Of a DNA stretch of 64,000 nucleotides, positions 18,361-27,370 are shown piece by piece (position 1 is the stretch's first letter; each line of letters begins with the position of its first letter). The position numbers and the translations under genes are program-made. The notes below the pieces were generated by a model. The model ran no database searches. It was not told the DNA's origin and saw only the letters and a program-made list of their open reading frames with translations. Source of the DNA: Paracoccus indicus (lineage in GTDB: Bacteria; Pseudomonadota; Alphaproteobacteria; Rhodobacterales; Rhodobacteraceae); contig NZ_PYWA01000001.1 in the NCBI RefSeq assembly GCF_003056335.1, forward strand, positions 124,001 through 188,000, given 5' to 3'.

Positions 18361-18960
18361 ATGCTGGACGATCATCACCACACCGAATTCCGGACGCAAT
18401 TCGTGCGCGAACCGGCCAATCTGCGTCACTTTCCGGCGCTGGTGCTGAACGCCGACTACCGGCCGCTCAGCTATTACCCCCTGTCGCTCTGGCCTTGGCA
18501 GGAGGCCATCAAGGCCGTCTTCCTGGACCGCGTGCAGATCATCGCCGAATACGACCAAGAGGTCCGAAGTCAGCGCCAGGCCTTCCGGATCCCTTCCGTC
18601 GTCGTCCTCAAAGATTATGTCCGACCCCAGAAGCGCGTGGCATTCACGCGCTTCAATTTATTTCTGCGGGACGAATTCTGCTGTCAGTATTGCGGCGCAA
18701 AGGGCGATCTGACCTTCGACCATGTCGTGCCCCGGTCGCGGGGTGGGGTCACCAGCTGGGAAAACGTCGTGGCTGCCTGTTCGCCCTGCAACCTGCGCAA
18801 GGCCAACCGCAGCCTGCGCCATTCCGGCATGCATTTGCGCAAGCCCGCCAAGCAGCCCACGGCCGAGGAAATGCACGCCATCGGGCGACGCTTCCCGCCG
18901 AACCATTTGCACGACAGCTGGATGGATTTCCTTTACTGGGACGCCGAACTGGACAGCTGA
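18361..18960 (+). CDS. HNH endonuclease
   Basis: A 199-aa HNH protein widely conserved in Alphaproteobacteria. The N-terminal part has ALVLNADYRPLSYYPLSLW. A zinc site CQYC (108-111) and CSPC (140-143) brackets the HNH core FDHVVPRSRGGVTSWENVV. The start at 18361 has GGAAGG upstream; ATGs at 18280 and 18307 would lengthen it. The biological role is not established. Confidence 0.85.
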   Translation: MLDDHHHTEFRTQFVREPANLRHFPALVLNADYRPLSYYPLSLWPWQEAIKAVFLDRVQIIAEYDQEVRSQRQAFRIPSVVVLKDYVRPQKRVAFTRFNLFLRDEFCCQYCGAKGDLTFDHVVPRSRGGVTSWENVVAACSPCNLRKANRSLRHSGMHLRKPAKQPTAEEMHAIGRRFPPNHLHDSWMDFLYWDAELDS

Positions 18961-19134
18961 TCAGCCATCATGGTCGTGTCCGTTCCGGTGGTTCAGATGC
19001 ACCAGCAGCGCCGCGCTCAGCACCAGCAGCGGCACCGCGACGGGCGACCAGCCTGCGGCAATGCTGATCCACAGCGTCAGGGCGGCCCCCAGAACGACTG
19101 CGGCGATCAGCATCAGGAAATGGGTCAACGGCAT
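18961..19134 (-). CDS. Small membrane protein (57 aa)
   Basis: A 57-codon frame reading MPLTHFLMLIAAVVLGAALT at its start. Two hydrophobic helices (about 5-25 and 28-47) are followed by a short His/Asp-rich tail (HLNHRNGHDHDG). AAGGAGAGGAG lies just before the ATG. Its stop codon abuts the HNH stop head-on. No function is known; the His-rich end could bind metal. Confidence 0.65.
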   Translation of the reverse strand: MPLTHFLMLIAAVVLGAALTLWISIAAGWSPVAVPLLVLSAALLVHLNHRNGHDHDG

Positions 19135-19226
19135 GGGACACTCCTCTCCTTGCGATCAATATGGGACCTATCGACGCCGTTGAAAAGCCCATGCGGCATA
19201 TCGCCGGAACTTCCCCGCCCATCGCC

Positions 19227-19865
19227 CTACCAGCGCAGCAGACGTCGCCCCGCCAAGGCCCCTGCCGCGGTCACCAGCCCGATCCCCAAGCCGTACCACA
19301 GGATGAAGAACAAGGGCGCATCCTCGTGGCAGTGCAGCGCATAGATGGCCGTGGCCGCCCCCGCCACGCCAAGCCCTGCCAAGGCGCCGCTGGCCATCGG
19401 TGCGGGACTGGCCCCCGCCCGCAGCAGGAACAGCACCGCCGCCAGCGCCGGACCCGAGATCACCGTGATCGACCCAAGGCAGACCGCCGCCGAACTGCCC
19501 AAGCTGCGTGGCATGACCTGATCGTCCGGCAGCCCCATCGCCAGCGCCAGCCACCACGCCACCGCGCCGATCGCGATGACAGCGATCAGGATCCGGGCCA
19601 GAACGGGGGTGGATCGTTCGGGATGCGTCAACCGGATCGCCGCGAAAGCGCCCGCCGCCATCAGCGCCAGCGGCATCAGCCACTTCAGCGCCGTCACCGG
19701 ATCGGCCATCGCGGCCATCAGATCCGCCCGCAAACCCAAAATGCCGATGACGAGGGCGCCCGTCACGGCCAGCAAACCTGCCGCCACGCCGATCACCCTG
19801 GGCGCCAAGGGGCCCTGCGTGGCATCGTCCATCGCAATCAGTTCGACCAGATCGTCGGTCTTCAC
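19227..19865 (-). CDS. nrsF: NrsF-type anti-sigma factor (DUF1109)
   Basis: A 212-aa integral membrane protein with six predicted helices, starting at GTG inside the stop of the sigma gene (GTGA overlap). The N-terminus VKTDDLVELIA matches the DUF1109 pattern. It has exactly two cysteines, 129 and 179, close to the two cysteines known to be required in Caulobacter NrsF for releasing SigF under metal stress. It should hold the adjacent ECF sigma factor at the membrane. Confidence 0.88.
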   Translation of the reverse strand: MKTDDLVELIAMDDATQGPLAPRVIGVAAGLLAVTGALVIGILGLRADLMAAMADPVTALKWLMPLALMAAGAFAAIRLTHPERSTPVLARILIAVIAIGAVAWWLALAMGLPDDQVMPRSLGSSAAVCLGSITVISGPALAAVLFLLRAGASPAPMASGALAGLGVAGAATAIYALHCHEDAPLFFILWYGLGIGLVTAAGALAGRRLLRW

Positions 19866-20416
19866 AGCCCGCCCTCCTGCCGTAGTTTCGCCAGCCGCTG
19901 CAGGGCGCGATGCAGCGCCACCCGAAGCGTTCCGGGGGTCAGCCCAAGCCGCTGGCCGCATTCGTCCTGTCCCCGCGCCTCGAGTGCCAGACACCGCAGA
20001 AGCGCAGCGTCGCGGTCCTGCAGTCGGTCGATCAGCAGGCCGGCATCGCGCAGCTCAAGCCCGTCGGGGGCCTCTGCGGCAGGCAATGTCTCGGCGAAAT
20101 CCTCGACCGGCAGATGCACCGCCCGCCCGCGCCTGCGGAAGGCGTCGATCAGCTTGTGGCGCGCGATGGCATAGACCCAGGGACGCAGCGGCATGGCCGG
20201 GTCCCAGGTCGCACGCTTCAGATGTATCGCCAGAAGGGTCTCCTGCACCACGTCCTCGCACCAGTTGGCGTCCATGGCACCGGCACGCGCGCGGACGATC
20301 CCGCGCAGCACCGGCGTCATTGCCGACAGAACCCGGTGATAGGCAGCCTGGTCGCCCGCGATGGCCGCACGCATCCATGTCGACCAGTCGTCGTCCCTGC
20401 CGTCCTTCACCGTCAT
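19862..20416 (-). CDS. sigF: ECF sigma factor, SigF-like
   Basis: A 184-aa ECF sigma factor. Region 2 includes CEDVVQETLLAIHLKRATWDP and RPWVYAIARHKLIDAFRRRGR; region 4 includes GLTPGTLRVALHRALQRL. It is coupled to nrsF, as in Caulobacter. Possible autoregulation from the site at 20425-20453. Confidence 0.9.
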   Translation of the reverse strand: MTVKDGRDDDWSTWMRAAIAGDQAAYHRVLSAMTPVLRGIVRARAGAMDANWCEDVVQETLLAIHLKRATWDPAMPLRPWVYAIARHKLIDAFRRRGRAVHLPVEDFAETLPAAEAPDGLELRDAGLLIDRLQDRDAALLRCLALEARGQDECGQRLGLTPGTLRVALHRALQRLAKLRQEGGL

Positions 20417-20424
20417 TGAGTGTC

Positions 20425-20453
20425 CTTACGCATGCCGCGGCCATCGCGTTACA
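20425..20453 (-). promoter_or_regulatory. Possible ECF-type promoter of sigF-nrsF
   Basis: On the minus strand TGTAAC (20453-20448) and CGTAAG (20430-20425) are separated by 17 bases, just ahead of the sigF ATG at 20416. The AAC-rich -35 and CGT -10 fit ECF promoter style. The site is very close to the start, so the leader would be only a few bases long. Confidence 0.4.
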
Positions 20454-20514
20454 CCATGGCACGCAAATTTCGAAAGGACAGCACCCCGATGACGGCTTGG
20501 GGGCCGGAACCGCC

Positions 20515-21390
20515 TTAGATCAGCCCCGCATGTTCCAGCGCGGCGTCGATCAGGCGGCGCGTCGGCTCGGTCAGGGGCGTCAGCGGCAGGCGGACGCGTT
20601 CGTCGCACAGCCCAAGGCGGGACATGGCGTATTTCGCACCGACCAGACCCGGCTCGATGAAGATGGCGATATGCAGCGGCATCAGCTTGTCCTGATATTC
20701 CAGGGCGGCGGCGTAATCGCCGCGCAGCGTCGCCTCCTGGAACTGCGAACACAGCTTGGGGGCGACGTTGGCGGTGACGCTGATGCAGCCCACGCCGCCA
20801 TGCGCGTTGAAGCCGAGGGCGGTCGCATCCTCGCCCGACAGCTGGACGAAATCCTTGCCGCAGGTGATGCGCTGGCTGCTGACACGCTCCAGCTTGCCGG
20901 TGGCGTCCTTTACTCCGACGATCGAGGGGATCTGCGCCAGCACGCCCATGGTTTCGGGCATCATGTCCACGACCGAACGGCCTGGGATGTTGTAGATGAT
21001 GATCGGCACGTCGCAGGCCTCGGTCAGGGCGGTGTAATGCGCGATCAGACCCGATTGCGTCGGCTTGTTGTAATAGGGCGTGACGACCAGCGCCGCATCC
21101 GCGCCCACCTCGGCCGCGTGCCGGATCAGGCCGATGCCTTCGCGGGTCGAATTCGACCCTGCGCCCGCGATGACCGGAATGCGACCGGCGACGGCCTGCA
21201 CGACCTCTTCGATGACAAGGCGGTGTTCGGCATGGGTCAGGGTAGGGCTTTCGCCGGTGGTCCCGACGGGCACCAGCCCGTGGCTGCCTTGGTCGATATG
21301 CCATTCGACCAGTTTCTTCAGCGCGACCAGATCCAGTTCGCCGTCCTGGTCGAACGGCGTGACGAGGGCTGGCAGTGACCCTTTGAACAT
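20515..21390 (-). CDS. dapA: 4-hydroxy-tetrahydrodipicolinate synthase
   Basis: A 291-aa class I aldolase. Pyruvate forms a Schiff base with Lys 161 (GVKDATG); Tyr 133 is in IIYNIPGR and the GTTGESPTL loop is at 43-51. It makes the first committed intermediate of lysine and meso-diaminopimelate synthesis. GGAG lies upstream of 21390. A lytic transglycosylase gene is divergent. Confidence 0.95.
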   Translation of the reverse strand: MFKGSLPALVTPFDQDGELDLVALKKLVEWHIDQGSHGLVPVGTTGESPTLTHAEHRLVIEEVVQAVAGRIPVIAGAGSNSTREGIGLIRHAAEVGADAALVVTPYYNKPTQSGLIAHYTALTEACDVPIIIYNIPGRSVVDMMPETMGVLAQIPSIVGVKDATGKLERVSSQRITCGKDFVQLSGEDATALGFNAHGGVGCISVTANVAPKLCSQFQEATLRGDYAAALEYQDKLMPLHIAIFIEPGLVGAKYAMSRLGLCDERVRLPLTPLTEPTRRLIDAALEHAGLI

Positions 21391-21515
21391 GACACGCTCC
21401 TGTGATTGGTCTGCAAGGCTAGACGTTGATTTCGCGGACCTCACTATCCCCGGACGGGGAACTTGCCAAGGTTGTGAATTGCGCAGCCTGCGTTTGCCGA
21501 TCAGACAGGATGCCG

Positions 21516-23588
21516 ATGCGACTTATGCGTGACATGTTCTATGCGGGGCTGTTCGCGGTCCTTCCCCTTGCCGCCGCCCCCGCGCTGGCCGAGGACGCTG
21601 GCGCCATGGCGCTGGCCCTTGCCGCCGCCGACAGCCGCGATTGGGTCACCGCCCGTGACGCGGCCCTGCGCGCAGGCCCCCTGGCCGAGGCGATGGTCGG
21701 CTGGCAGGCGCTGCGTGCGGGCCATGGCAGCTTTGCCGATTACGCCGCCTTCCTGCGCGAGAATCCGGGCTGGCCGGGCCTCGAGAGCATCTATCGTCAG
21801 GGCGAGGCGAAGCTGCGGGCCGGTGACGACCCCGATGACATCCGCGACTGGTTCGAGAACCGCCACCCGACGACGCTCTCGGGGCTGAACGCTCTGACCG
21901 CGGTGCTGTCCGACCGCAAGGCCAAGGCCGAACGCGCGCTGTTCTTAACCCTGGCCCCGATGACCGCGGCCGAGGAAACCGCCCTGCTGGACGACCCCGA
22001 GACCGAGCTGACGCCGCTGATCCCCGCCCGCGCCACCGCCATGCTGGACGCGGGCGAATGGGAACAGGCCGAGCGTTTGATCCCCCGCCTGTCCCCCGCC
22101 CTGCAACCGCTGGTCCGGGCGCGCGTCGCCCTGCAATCGGGGCGGCAGGGCGTGGACGACCTGATCCTTGCCCTGCCCGAAGGCCAGCGCGCCGATGCGG
22201 GGCTGACCATGGACCGCTTTCTGTGGCGGGTCCGCGCCAAGATGCATGACGCCGCGCAGGACCTGATGCTGCAGGCATCGACCGCCGAAGACCTGCGCAA
22301 CCCCGACCGTTGGGCGCAGATGCGGGTCGATTACGCGCGGCTGGCCATGCGGCAAGGCCAATGGCAGCGCGCGCTGGATCTGGCCGCGCCGCATCATCTG
22401 GACCCCGACAACCGCCATTATTCCGATCTGGAATGGCTGGCGGGCTTCGCCGCGCTGAAGACCGGCCAGCCGCAGGTTGCGCTGGATCACTTCCTGCATC
22501 TGGAGACCGTGGTCGGATCGGCGATCAGCAAGGCCCGCGCGTTCTACTGGCAGGGCCGCGCGCATCAGGCGCTAGGAGATACCCGCGCCGCCCGCCGCGC
22601 CTTCGAGGAGGCCGCAGCCTTCCCCGGCGTCTATTACGGTCAGCTGGCGATGGAGCAGGTGGGCACCCCCCTGCCCCCCGAATATGCCGTCACCGGCCCC
22701 GCCATCGACACCCTGCCCGACTGGCGCGGCAGCGATCTGCGCGAGAACGGCTTGTTTCGCGCGGGCCTGTGGCTGATCGCATCGGGCAGGCGGGACGAGG
22801 CGCAGAGGTTCTTCCTGCATGCGGCCCAGACCGCCGAGCCCGAAGACATCGCCCGCATGTCCCGCCTGATGTTCGAGGCAGGCGCCCCCTGGCACGCCCT
22901 GCGTCTGGCCAAGCAATCGGCCAATCAGGGCGTCATCTGGCCCGCGGCGCAATTCCCGCTGACGGGGCTGGAGAACCGCGACCTCGGCCCGCCGCCCGAG
23001 CTGGTCATGGCCATCGCGCGGCAGGAATCGGAGTTCAACTTTGCCGCCAGCAGCCATGTCGGCGCGCAGGGGCTGATGCAGCTGATGCCCGGCACCGCCG
23101 AACAGATGGCCCGCAAGCTGGACCTGCCCTACGATCTGGCGCGGCTGTCGTCTGATGCGGCCTATAACGCCAGCCTCGGGTCGGCCTATCTGATGGGGCT
23201 GGAGGATCGCTTCGGGTCCTCGGTGGCGCTGATCGCCTCGGGGTATAACGCGGGGCCGGGGCGTCCGGCGCGATGGCTGGACGATTTCGGCGACCTGCGC
23301 CGCGATGCCGATCCGGTGGAATGGGTCGAGCTGATCCCCTTCGACGAGACCCGCAACTATGTCATGCGCGTGGCCGAGGCCTTGCCCGTCTATCGCGCCC
23401 GCATCCACGGCAAGCCCGCGCCGGTGGTGACCCGTTGGGACCTGTCGGGGGGCGGGCTGATGCCGCCGCCACCGCTGCGTCTGACGCTGGCACTGTCGGG
23501 GCGCCCGCCCGCACGGCCCGTCATCGGGCCGCGCCAGCCGGTGTTCTTCGGGCCTAACCTGCCTTCTGACGCTGACGCCACAAGGTGA
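21516..23588 (+). CDS. slt: Soluble lytic murein transglycosylase
   Basis: A 690-aa periplasmic enzyme. Signal peptide: [20 protein letters not shown] ending near ALAED. A long superhelical alpha domain (about 40-480) precedes the SLT domain, with catalytic Glu 504 in [20 protein letters not shown] and the [14 protein letters not shown] motif. It cuts peptidoglycan to 1,6-anhydro products. The second ATG (21516) has AGGA at proper spacing. The last 35 bases overlap the convergent EamA gene. Confidence 0.92.
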   Translation: MRLMRDMFYAGLFAVLPLAAAPALAEDAGAMALALAAADSRDWVTARDAALRAGPLAEAMVGWQALRAGHGSFADYAAFLRENPGWPGLESIYRQGEAKLRAGDDPDDIRDWFENRHPTTLSGLNALTAVLSDRKAKAERALFLTLAPMTAAEETALLDDPETELTPLIPARATAMLDAGEWEQAERLIPRLSPALQPLVRARVALQSGRQGVDDLILALPEGQRADAGLTMDRFLWRVRAKMHDAAQDLMLQASTAEDLRNPDRWAQMRVDYARLAMRQGQWQRALDLAAPHHLDPDNRHYSDLEWLAGFAALKTGQPQVALDHFLHLETVVGSAISKARAFYWQGRAHQALGDTRAARRAFEEAAAFPGVYYGQLAMEQVGTPLPPEYAVTGPAIDTLPDWRGSDLRENGLFRAGLWLIASGRRDEAQRFFLHAAQTAEPEDIARMSRLMFEAGAPWHALRLAKQSANQGVIWPAAQFPLTGLENRDLGPPPELVMAIARQESEFNFAASSHVGAQGLMQLMPGTAEQMARKLDLPYDLARLSSDAAYNASLGSAYLMGLEDRFGSSVALIASGYNAGPGRPARWLDDFGDLRRDADPVEWVELIPFDETRNYVMRVAEALPVYRARIHGKPAPVVTRWDLSGGGLMPPPPLRLTLALSGRPPARPVIGPRQPVFFGPNLPSDADATR

Positions 23589-24510
23589 AGATCCCCGCAG
23601 CCACGACGATGGCGGCCCCCACCACGACATTGTGGCGCAGTGTTTCGTCAAAGACCCAGACCCCGATGAAGCTGACCCAGACCAGCTGGGTATAGGCGAA
23701 GGGCTGCAGGGCCGATGCCTCGGCCAGCTCATAGCTGCGGATCATCAGGTAATGCGAGGTCATGCCGCAGACGCAGAGACACCCCATCCAGATCCAGTCG
23801 GTTGGCGCCAGCCATTGCCAGTCCCAGATGCCGACCAGCGTGATGGCGAGCGCGCCGCTGATACCGGTCCAGAAGAAGCTGACCATCGCCGGATCGTCGC
23901 GCGACACATGGCGCGTCAACAGCCCGTAAAGCGCAAACATCCCCGCCGCCGCAAAGGGCAGCAATGCGGCCGGCGAGACGACGCCTCCGCCGGGGTTCAG
24001 GATGACGATGATGCCCGCAAAGCCCAGGCCGATGGCCGTCCAGCGCCGCCAGCCGACCTTTTCGCCCAGGACCGGCCCGGACAGTGCCGCGACCAGCAGC
24101 GGATAAACGGCGAAGACGGCATGCGTCTCGATCAGGCCAAGGCGGACGAAGGCCTCGACCATCAGCAGCACCTCGAGCGCCAGGATGACGCCGCGGGCGA
24201 TTTGGGTCAGGGGCCGCTTGGTGCGGATCGCGCGCCTCAAGCCGCCGGGCTGGCGCGACACCAGCGCAATGACGAACAGGGCAAAGACCCAGTACCGGAT
24301 CATCACGATCAGCACCGGCGGATATTCCGACCCCAGCACGCGCGAGAAACCGTCCTGCAAGGCGAAGATGAAGCTGACCGCGCACATCAGGAAGATGGCC
24401 AGCCCAGTGCGGTCCTTGGCGGGGCGCGCCGTCAGCGGTGGCAGCGGCGGCGGGGCCGAGGCGGTGGCGGCGGATGCGGCATAGGGGGGCTGGGAATGAT
24501 CTTCGGGCAT
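23554..24510 (-). CDS. EamA/DMT superfamily transporter
   Basis: A 318-aa inner-membrane protein with ten predicted helices in two EamA repeats, after a cytoplasmic Pro/Ala-rich leader of about 30 residues. Motifs GEKVGWRRWTAIGLGFAGII and FDETLRHNVVVGAAIV are typical. Such proteins export small metabolites; the substrate cannot be told. Confidence 0.85.
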   Translation of the reverse strand: MPEDHSQPPYAASAATASAPPPLPPLTARPAKDRTGLAIFLMCAVSFIFALQDGFSRVLGSEYPPVLIVMIRYWVFALFVIALVSRQPGGLRRAIRTKRPLTQIARGVILALEVLLMVEAFVRLGLIETHAVFAVYPLLVAALSGPVLGEKVGWRRWTAIGLGFAGIIVILNPGGGVVSPAALLPFAAAGMFALYGLLTRHVSRDDPAMVSFFWTGISGALAITLVGIWDWQWLAPTDWIWMGCLCVCGMTSHYLMIRSYELAEASALQPFAYTQLVWVSFIGVWVFDETLRHNVVVGAAIVVAAGIFTLWRQRQKAG

Positions 24511-24567
24511 GTAATCGCTTTCAGGAACACGGCCCCCTGTTGCGCCCCATGCGACCCAAGGTCAAGC

Positions 24568-24602
24568 GCGGGCCGGCTTGCATGAACTGCAAGCCGGCCC
24601 GC
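24568..24602. repeat. Perfect 15-bp inverted repeat
   Basis: GCGGGCCGGCTTGCA and TGCAAGCCGGCCCGC are separated by five bases (TGAAC). It lies 3' of the IMPase gene and 5' of the EamA gene, both on the minus strand. Stable hairpin, but no T-run on either side, so it may be a Rho-dependent or processing element rather than an intrinsic terminator. Confidence 0.7.
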
Positions 24603-24626
24603 GTGTCATGTCTGCATCTGTCCGGG

Positions 24627-25415
24627 TCAGTCGCGGCTGCGGATGACCTTGGCGAAAGGCTCCAGCAGGGTCGGGTTGGCGGCGATGATGCGACCCGATT
24701 CCAGCGGGCTGTCGCCTTCGCGGATGCCCTCGACGAAGCCGCCGGCCTCGCGGACCATCAGGATGCCGGCCGCGACCTCCCACGGTTTGGCACCGCGTTC
24801 CCAGGAACCGTCGAAGCGACCGGCCGCGACATAGCAGAGGTTCAGCGAAGGCACGCCGAAGCTGCGCACGCCGCCCGAGACGGGCATCAGCCGCGCCAGA
24901 TCCTGCAGCGATGCGGGCAAGGGACCGCTGCTGGCATGGGGGATGCCGGTCGAGAAGACCGATTCGCCCATCCGCGTGCGACCCGAAACGCGCAGGCGCT
25001 GGTCGTTCATGAACGACCCGCTGCCCTTTTCGGCCACGAACATCTCGTCCTTGGCGGCGTCGAAGACGACGGCGGCGACGATCTCGCCCTTGTGCTCCAG
25101 CGCGATGCTGACGGCCCAATGCGGCAGGCCGTGCAGGAAGTTCGAGGTCCCGTCCAGCGGGTCCACGATCCAGCGGCGGGTGGGGTCGTCGCTGGCCTGT
25201 TCGCCGGTTTCCTGGCCCAGCCAGCCATAGCTGGGACGAGCGTTCTGCAGCTCTTCCTTGATCAGGCGTTCGGCCTCGCGGTCGGCGCGGGTGACGAAAT
25301 CACCGGCGCCCTTGACGCTGACCTGCAGGTTCTCGACTTCACGAAAGTCCTTGACGAGGCCGCGCCCGGCCTTGCGGGCGGCCTTGACCATGACGTTCAA
25401 ATTGGCGCTTGCCAT
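24627..25415 (-). CDS. suhB: Inositol monophosphatase family protein
   Basis: A 262-aa Mg-dependent phosphatase. The first metal motif is GQETGE, the second WIVDPLDGTSNF, and the third appears as KPWEVAAGILMVREAGG, with Glu where most IMPases have Asp. GGAG precedes the ATG at 25415. E. coli SuhB also acts on rRNA transcription; whether this one does is unknown. The Asp-to-Glu change is conservative and may not abolish activity. Confidence 0.85.
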   Translation of the reverse strand: MASANLNVMVKAARKAGRGLVKDFREVENLQVSVKGAGDFVTRADREAERLIKEELQNARPSYGWLGQETGEQASDDPTRRWIVDPLDGTSNFLHGLPHWAVSIALEHKGEIVAAVVFDAAKDEMFVAEKGSGSFMNDQRLRVSGRTRMGESVFSTGIPHASSGPLPASLQDLARLMPVSGGVRSFGVPSLNLCYVAAGRFDGSWERGAKPWEVAAGILMVREAGGFVEGIREGDSPLESGRIIAANPTLLEPFAKVIRSRD

Positions 25416-25484
25416 CACATGCTCCGGAAAAAGGGGTTGGCGCGTCATAGAGGCTGTGGCGCGGAATGTGAAGCGAAAGGGACG

Positions 25485-26399
25485 TCACGCGGCGGCACCA
25501 CGCAGCATCCGCAGGGGTTCGGTGCGCGAAAGCCGCAACACATGGGCCATGTAGGGCTGCGACAGGTCGTCCTCGCGCACCGCCGCATAGAGCCTGCGCC
25601 GCACCCCGCCCGCCCCAAGCGGCAGCAGCGCCAGTTCCGGATTGGCACTTTCGCGGCGCAACACCCAGTCCGGCATCACCGCCACCCCGCGCCCCGAGGC
25701 GACCAGCATCACCGCCACGGCGGTCAATTCCACCGTGCGGGTGCGGGCGGGCTCGACGCCCGCGGGTGTCAGGAACTGGCTGAAGACGTCCAGCCGCGCG
25801 CGGTCCATCGGATAGTGGATCAACGTTTCACCGGCCAGATCCTCGGGGTCGGCATGCCCCTTGGCGACCAGCGGATGCCCGGCGGGTACCATCAGCGTCG
25901 GCGCGTAATCGAAGAGCGGCTGGAAGGTGATGCCCGGCAGATCCTCGGGGTCCGAGGAGATGACCAGATCGACCTCCTCGCGCACCAGGGCAGGCAACGC
26001 ACCGAAGGCCAGCCGCTGGCGGATGTCCACGTCCACGTCCGGCCAGGCGCGGCGGAAGATGTCCAGCACCGGCAGCAGCCAGTCAAAACATGCGTGGCAT
26101 TCCATGGCGATATGCAGCCGTCCGATGCGTCCGGCCTCGACGCCCTTGAACTCGGCCTCGGTGGCAGCGACCAGCGGCAGCACCTGTTCGGCCAGCCGCA
26201 AAAGGCGCATGCCCGCCGCCGACAGGCGCATGGGCTTGGCGCGGCGGACGAACAGCTCGACCCCCGCCTGTTCCTCCAGCGCCTTGACCTGATGCGAGAG
26301 CGCGCTTTGGGTGATGTTCAGAACCTCGGCCGCGCGGGCCAGACCGCCCTGGGCATGGATGGCGTGAACGGTGCGCAGATGGCGCAGTTCCAGATGCAT
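25485..26399 (-). CDS. metR: LysR-type regulator MetR
   Basis: A 304-aa LysR protein. HTH: GGLARAAEVLNITQSALSHQVKALEE. The effector domain carries HIAMECHACFDWLLP, matching the IAIECHSCIQWL segment of E. coli MetR, the homocysteine-responsive activator. Other shared segments are DLVISSDPED, ETLIHYPMDRARLDVF and RRLYAAVRE. It is divergent from metF, its classical target. Confidence 0.9.
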   Translation of the reverse strand: MHLELRHLRTVHAIHAQGGLARAAEVLNITQSALSHQVKALEEQAGVELFVRRAKPMRLSAAGMRLLRLAEQVLPLVAATEAEFKGVEAGRIGRLHIAMECHACFDWLLPVLDIFRRAWPDVDVDIRQRLAFGALPALVREEVDLVISSDPEDLPGITFQPLFDYAPTLMVPAGHPLVAKGHADPEDLAGETLIHYPMDRARLDVFSQFLTPAGVEPARTRTVELTAVAVMLVASGRGVAVMPDWVLRRESANPELALLPLGAGGVRRRLYAAVREDDLSQPYMAHVLRLSRTEPLRMLRGAAA

Positions 26400-26401
26400 G
26401 A

Positions 26402-26414
26402 TGAATTCCGCTCA
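26402..26414. promoter_or_regulatory. Candidate MetR box in the metR-metF intergenic region
   Basis: TGAATTCCGCTCA matches TGAA-n5-TTCA with one mismatch. It lies just ahead of metR and about 80 bases before metF, where a MetR site would control both. Confidence 0.4.
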
Positions 26415-26491
26415 GGTTTATCTTGAGGATTATGAATTTGTCTCACGCGACGCGGCATGGCACAAGTCCTGCGAACCGAAAGGATACCGAC

Positions 26492-27370
26492 ATGAGCCGC
26501 CAGACCCCCAAGATCAGCTTCGAGTTCTTCCCGCCCAAGACGCTGGATGCCTCGTTCCGGCTGTGGGAAACCGCGCAGGCGCTGGCACCGCTTGGGCCGG
26601 AATACGTGTCCGTCACCTATGGCGCGGGCGGCACGACCCGCAAGCTGACCCATGAGGCCGTGACCACCATCAACCGTCAGTTCGGCCTGAACGTCGCGGC
26701 ACATCTGACCTGCGTCGAGGCGACCCGCGAAGAGACCATGAAGATCGTCCAGGATTACGCCGATGCCGGCATCCGCGAGATCGTGGCCCTGCGCGGCGAT
26801 GCACCGAAAGGCAGCGACGGCTTCACCGCCCATCAGGACGGCTTCAATAATTCGGTCGAGCTGATCGAGGCGATCGCGGCGCGCGGCGACATGACCATCC
26901 GCGTCGGCGCCTATCCCGAACCCCATCCCGACAGCCCCGATACCGACGCCGATGTCGCTTGGCTCAAGCGCAAGATCGAGGCGGGGGCCAGCAGCGCCAT
27001 CACCCAGTTCTTCTTCGACGCCGACACCTTCTTCCGCTTCCGCGACAAATGCGCGGCGGCCGGCATCGATGCCCCCATCGTGCCGGGCATCCTGCCGATC
27101 CAGAGCTGGGCGGGCACCAAGCGTTTCGCCGCCATGTGCAACACAACCGTTCCCGATTGGGCGCATGAGGCCTTCGATCTGGCGGCCCTGGACGGGGCGG
27201 ACGCCGAACGCCAGCTGGCGACCGGCATCTGCGTCGACCTGTGCGAGAAGCTGATCGCGGGCGGCGTGGACCGGCTGCATTTCTATACGCTGAACCGCCC
27301 CGAACTGACCCGCGACGTCTGCGCTGCCCTTGGCGTGCGCCCCAAGGCGGGGCTGGAGGCCGTCGCCTGA
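26492..27370 (+). CDS. metF: 5,10-methylenetetrahydrofolate reductase
   Basis: A 292-aa FAD-dependent MTHFR, which makes 5-methyl-THF for methionine synthesis. Typical segments are FEFFPPKT near the start, EYVSVTYGAGG, HLTCVEATREE, REIVALRGDAP, ITQFFFDADTFFRF and VPGILPI. AAAGGA lies before the ATG. Divergent from metR. The next gene on the other strand starts one base after its stop. Confidence 0.95.
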   Translation: MSRQTPKISFEFFPPKTLDASFRLWETAQALAPLGPEYVSVTYGAGGTTRKLTHEAVTTINRQFGLNVAAHLTCVEATREETMKIVQDYADAGIREIVALRGDAPKGSDGFTAHQDGFNNSVELIEAIAARGDMTIRVGAYPEPHPDSPDTDADVAWLKRKIEAGASSAITQFFFDADTFFRFRDKCAAAGIDAPIVPGILPIQSWAGTKRFAAMCNTTVPDWAHEAFDLAALDGADAERQLATGICVDLCEKLIAGGVDRLHFYTLNRPELTRDVCAALGVRPKAGLEAVA

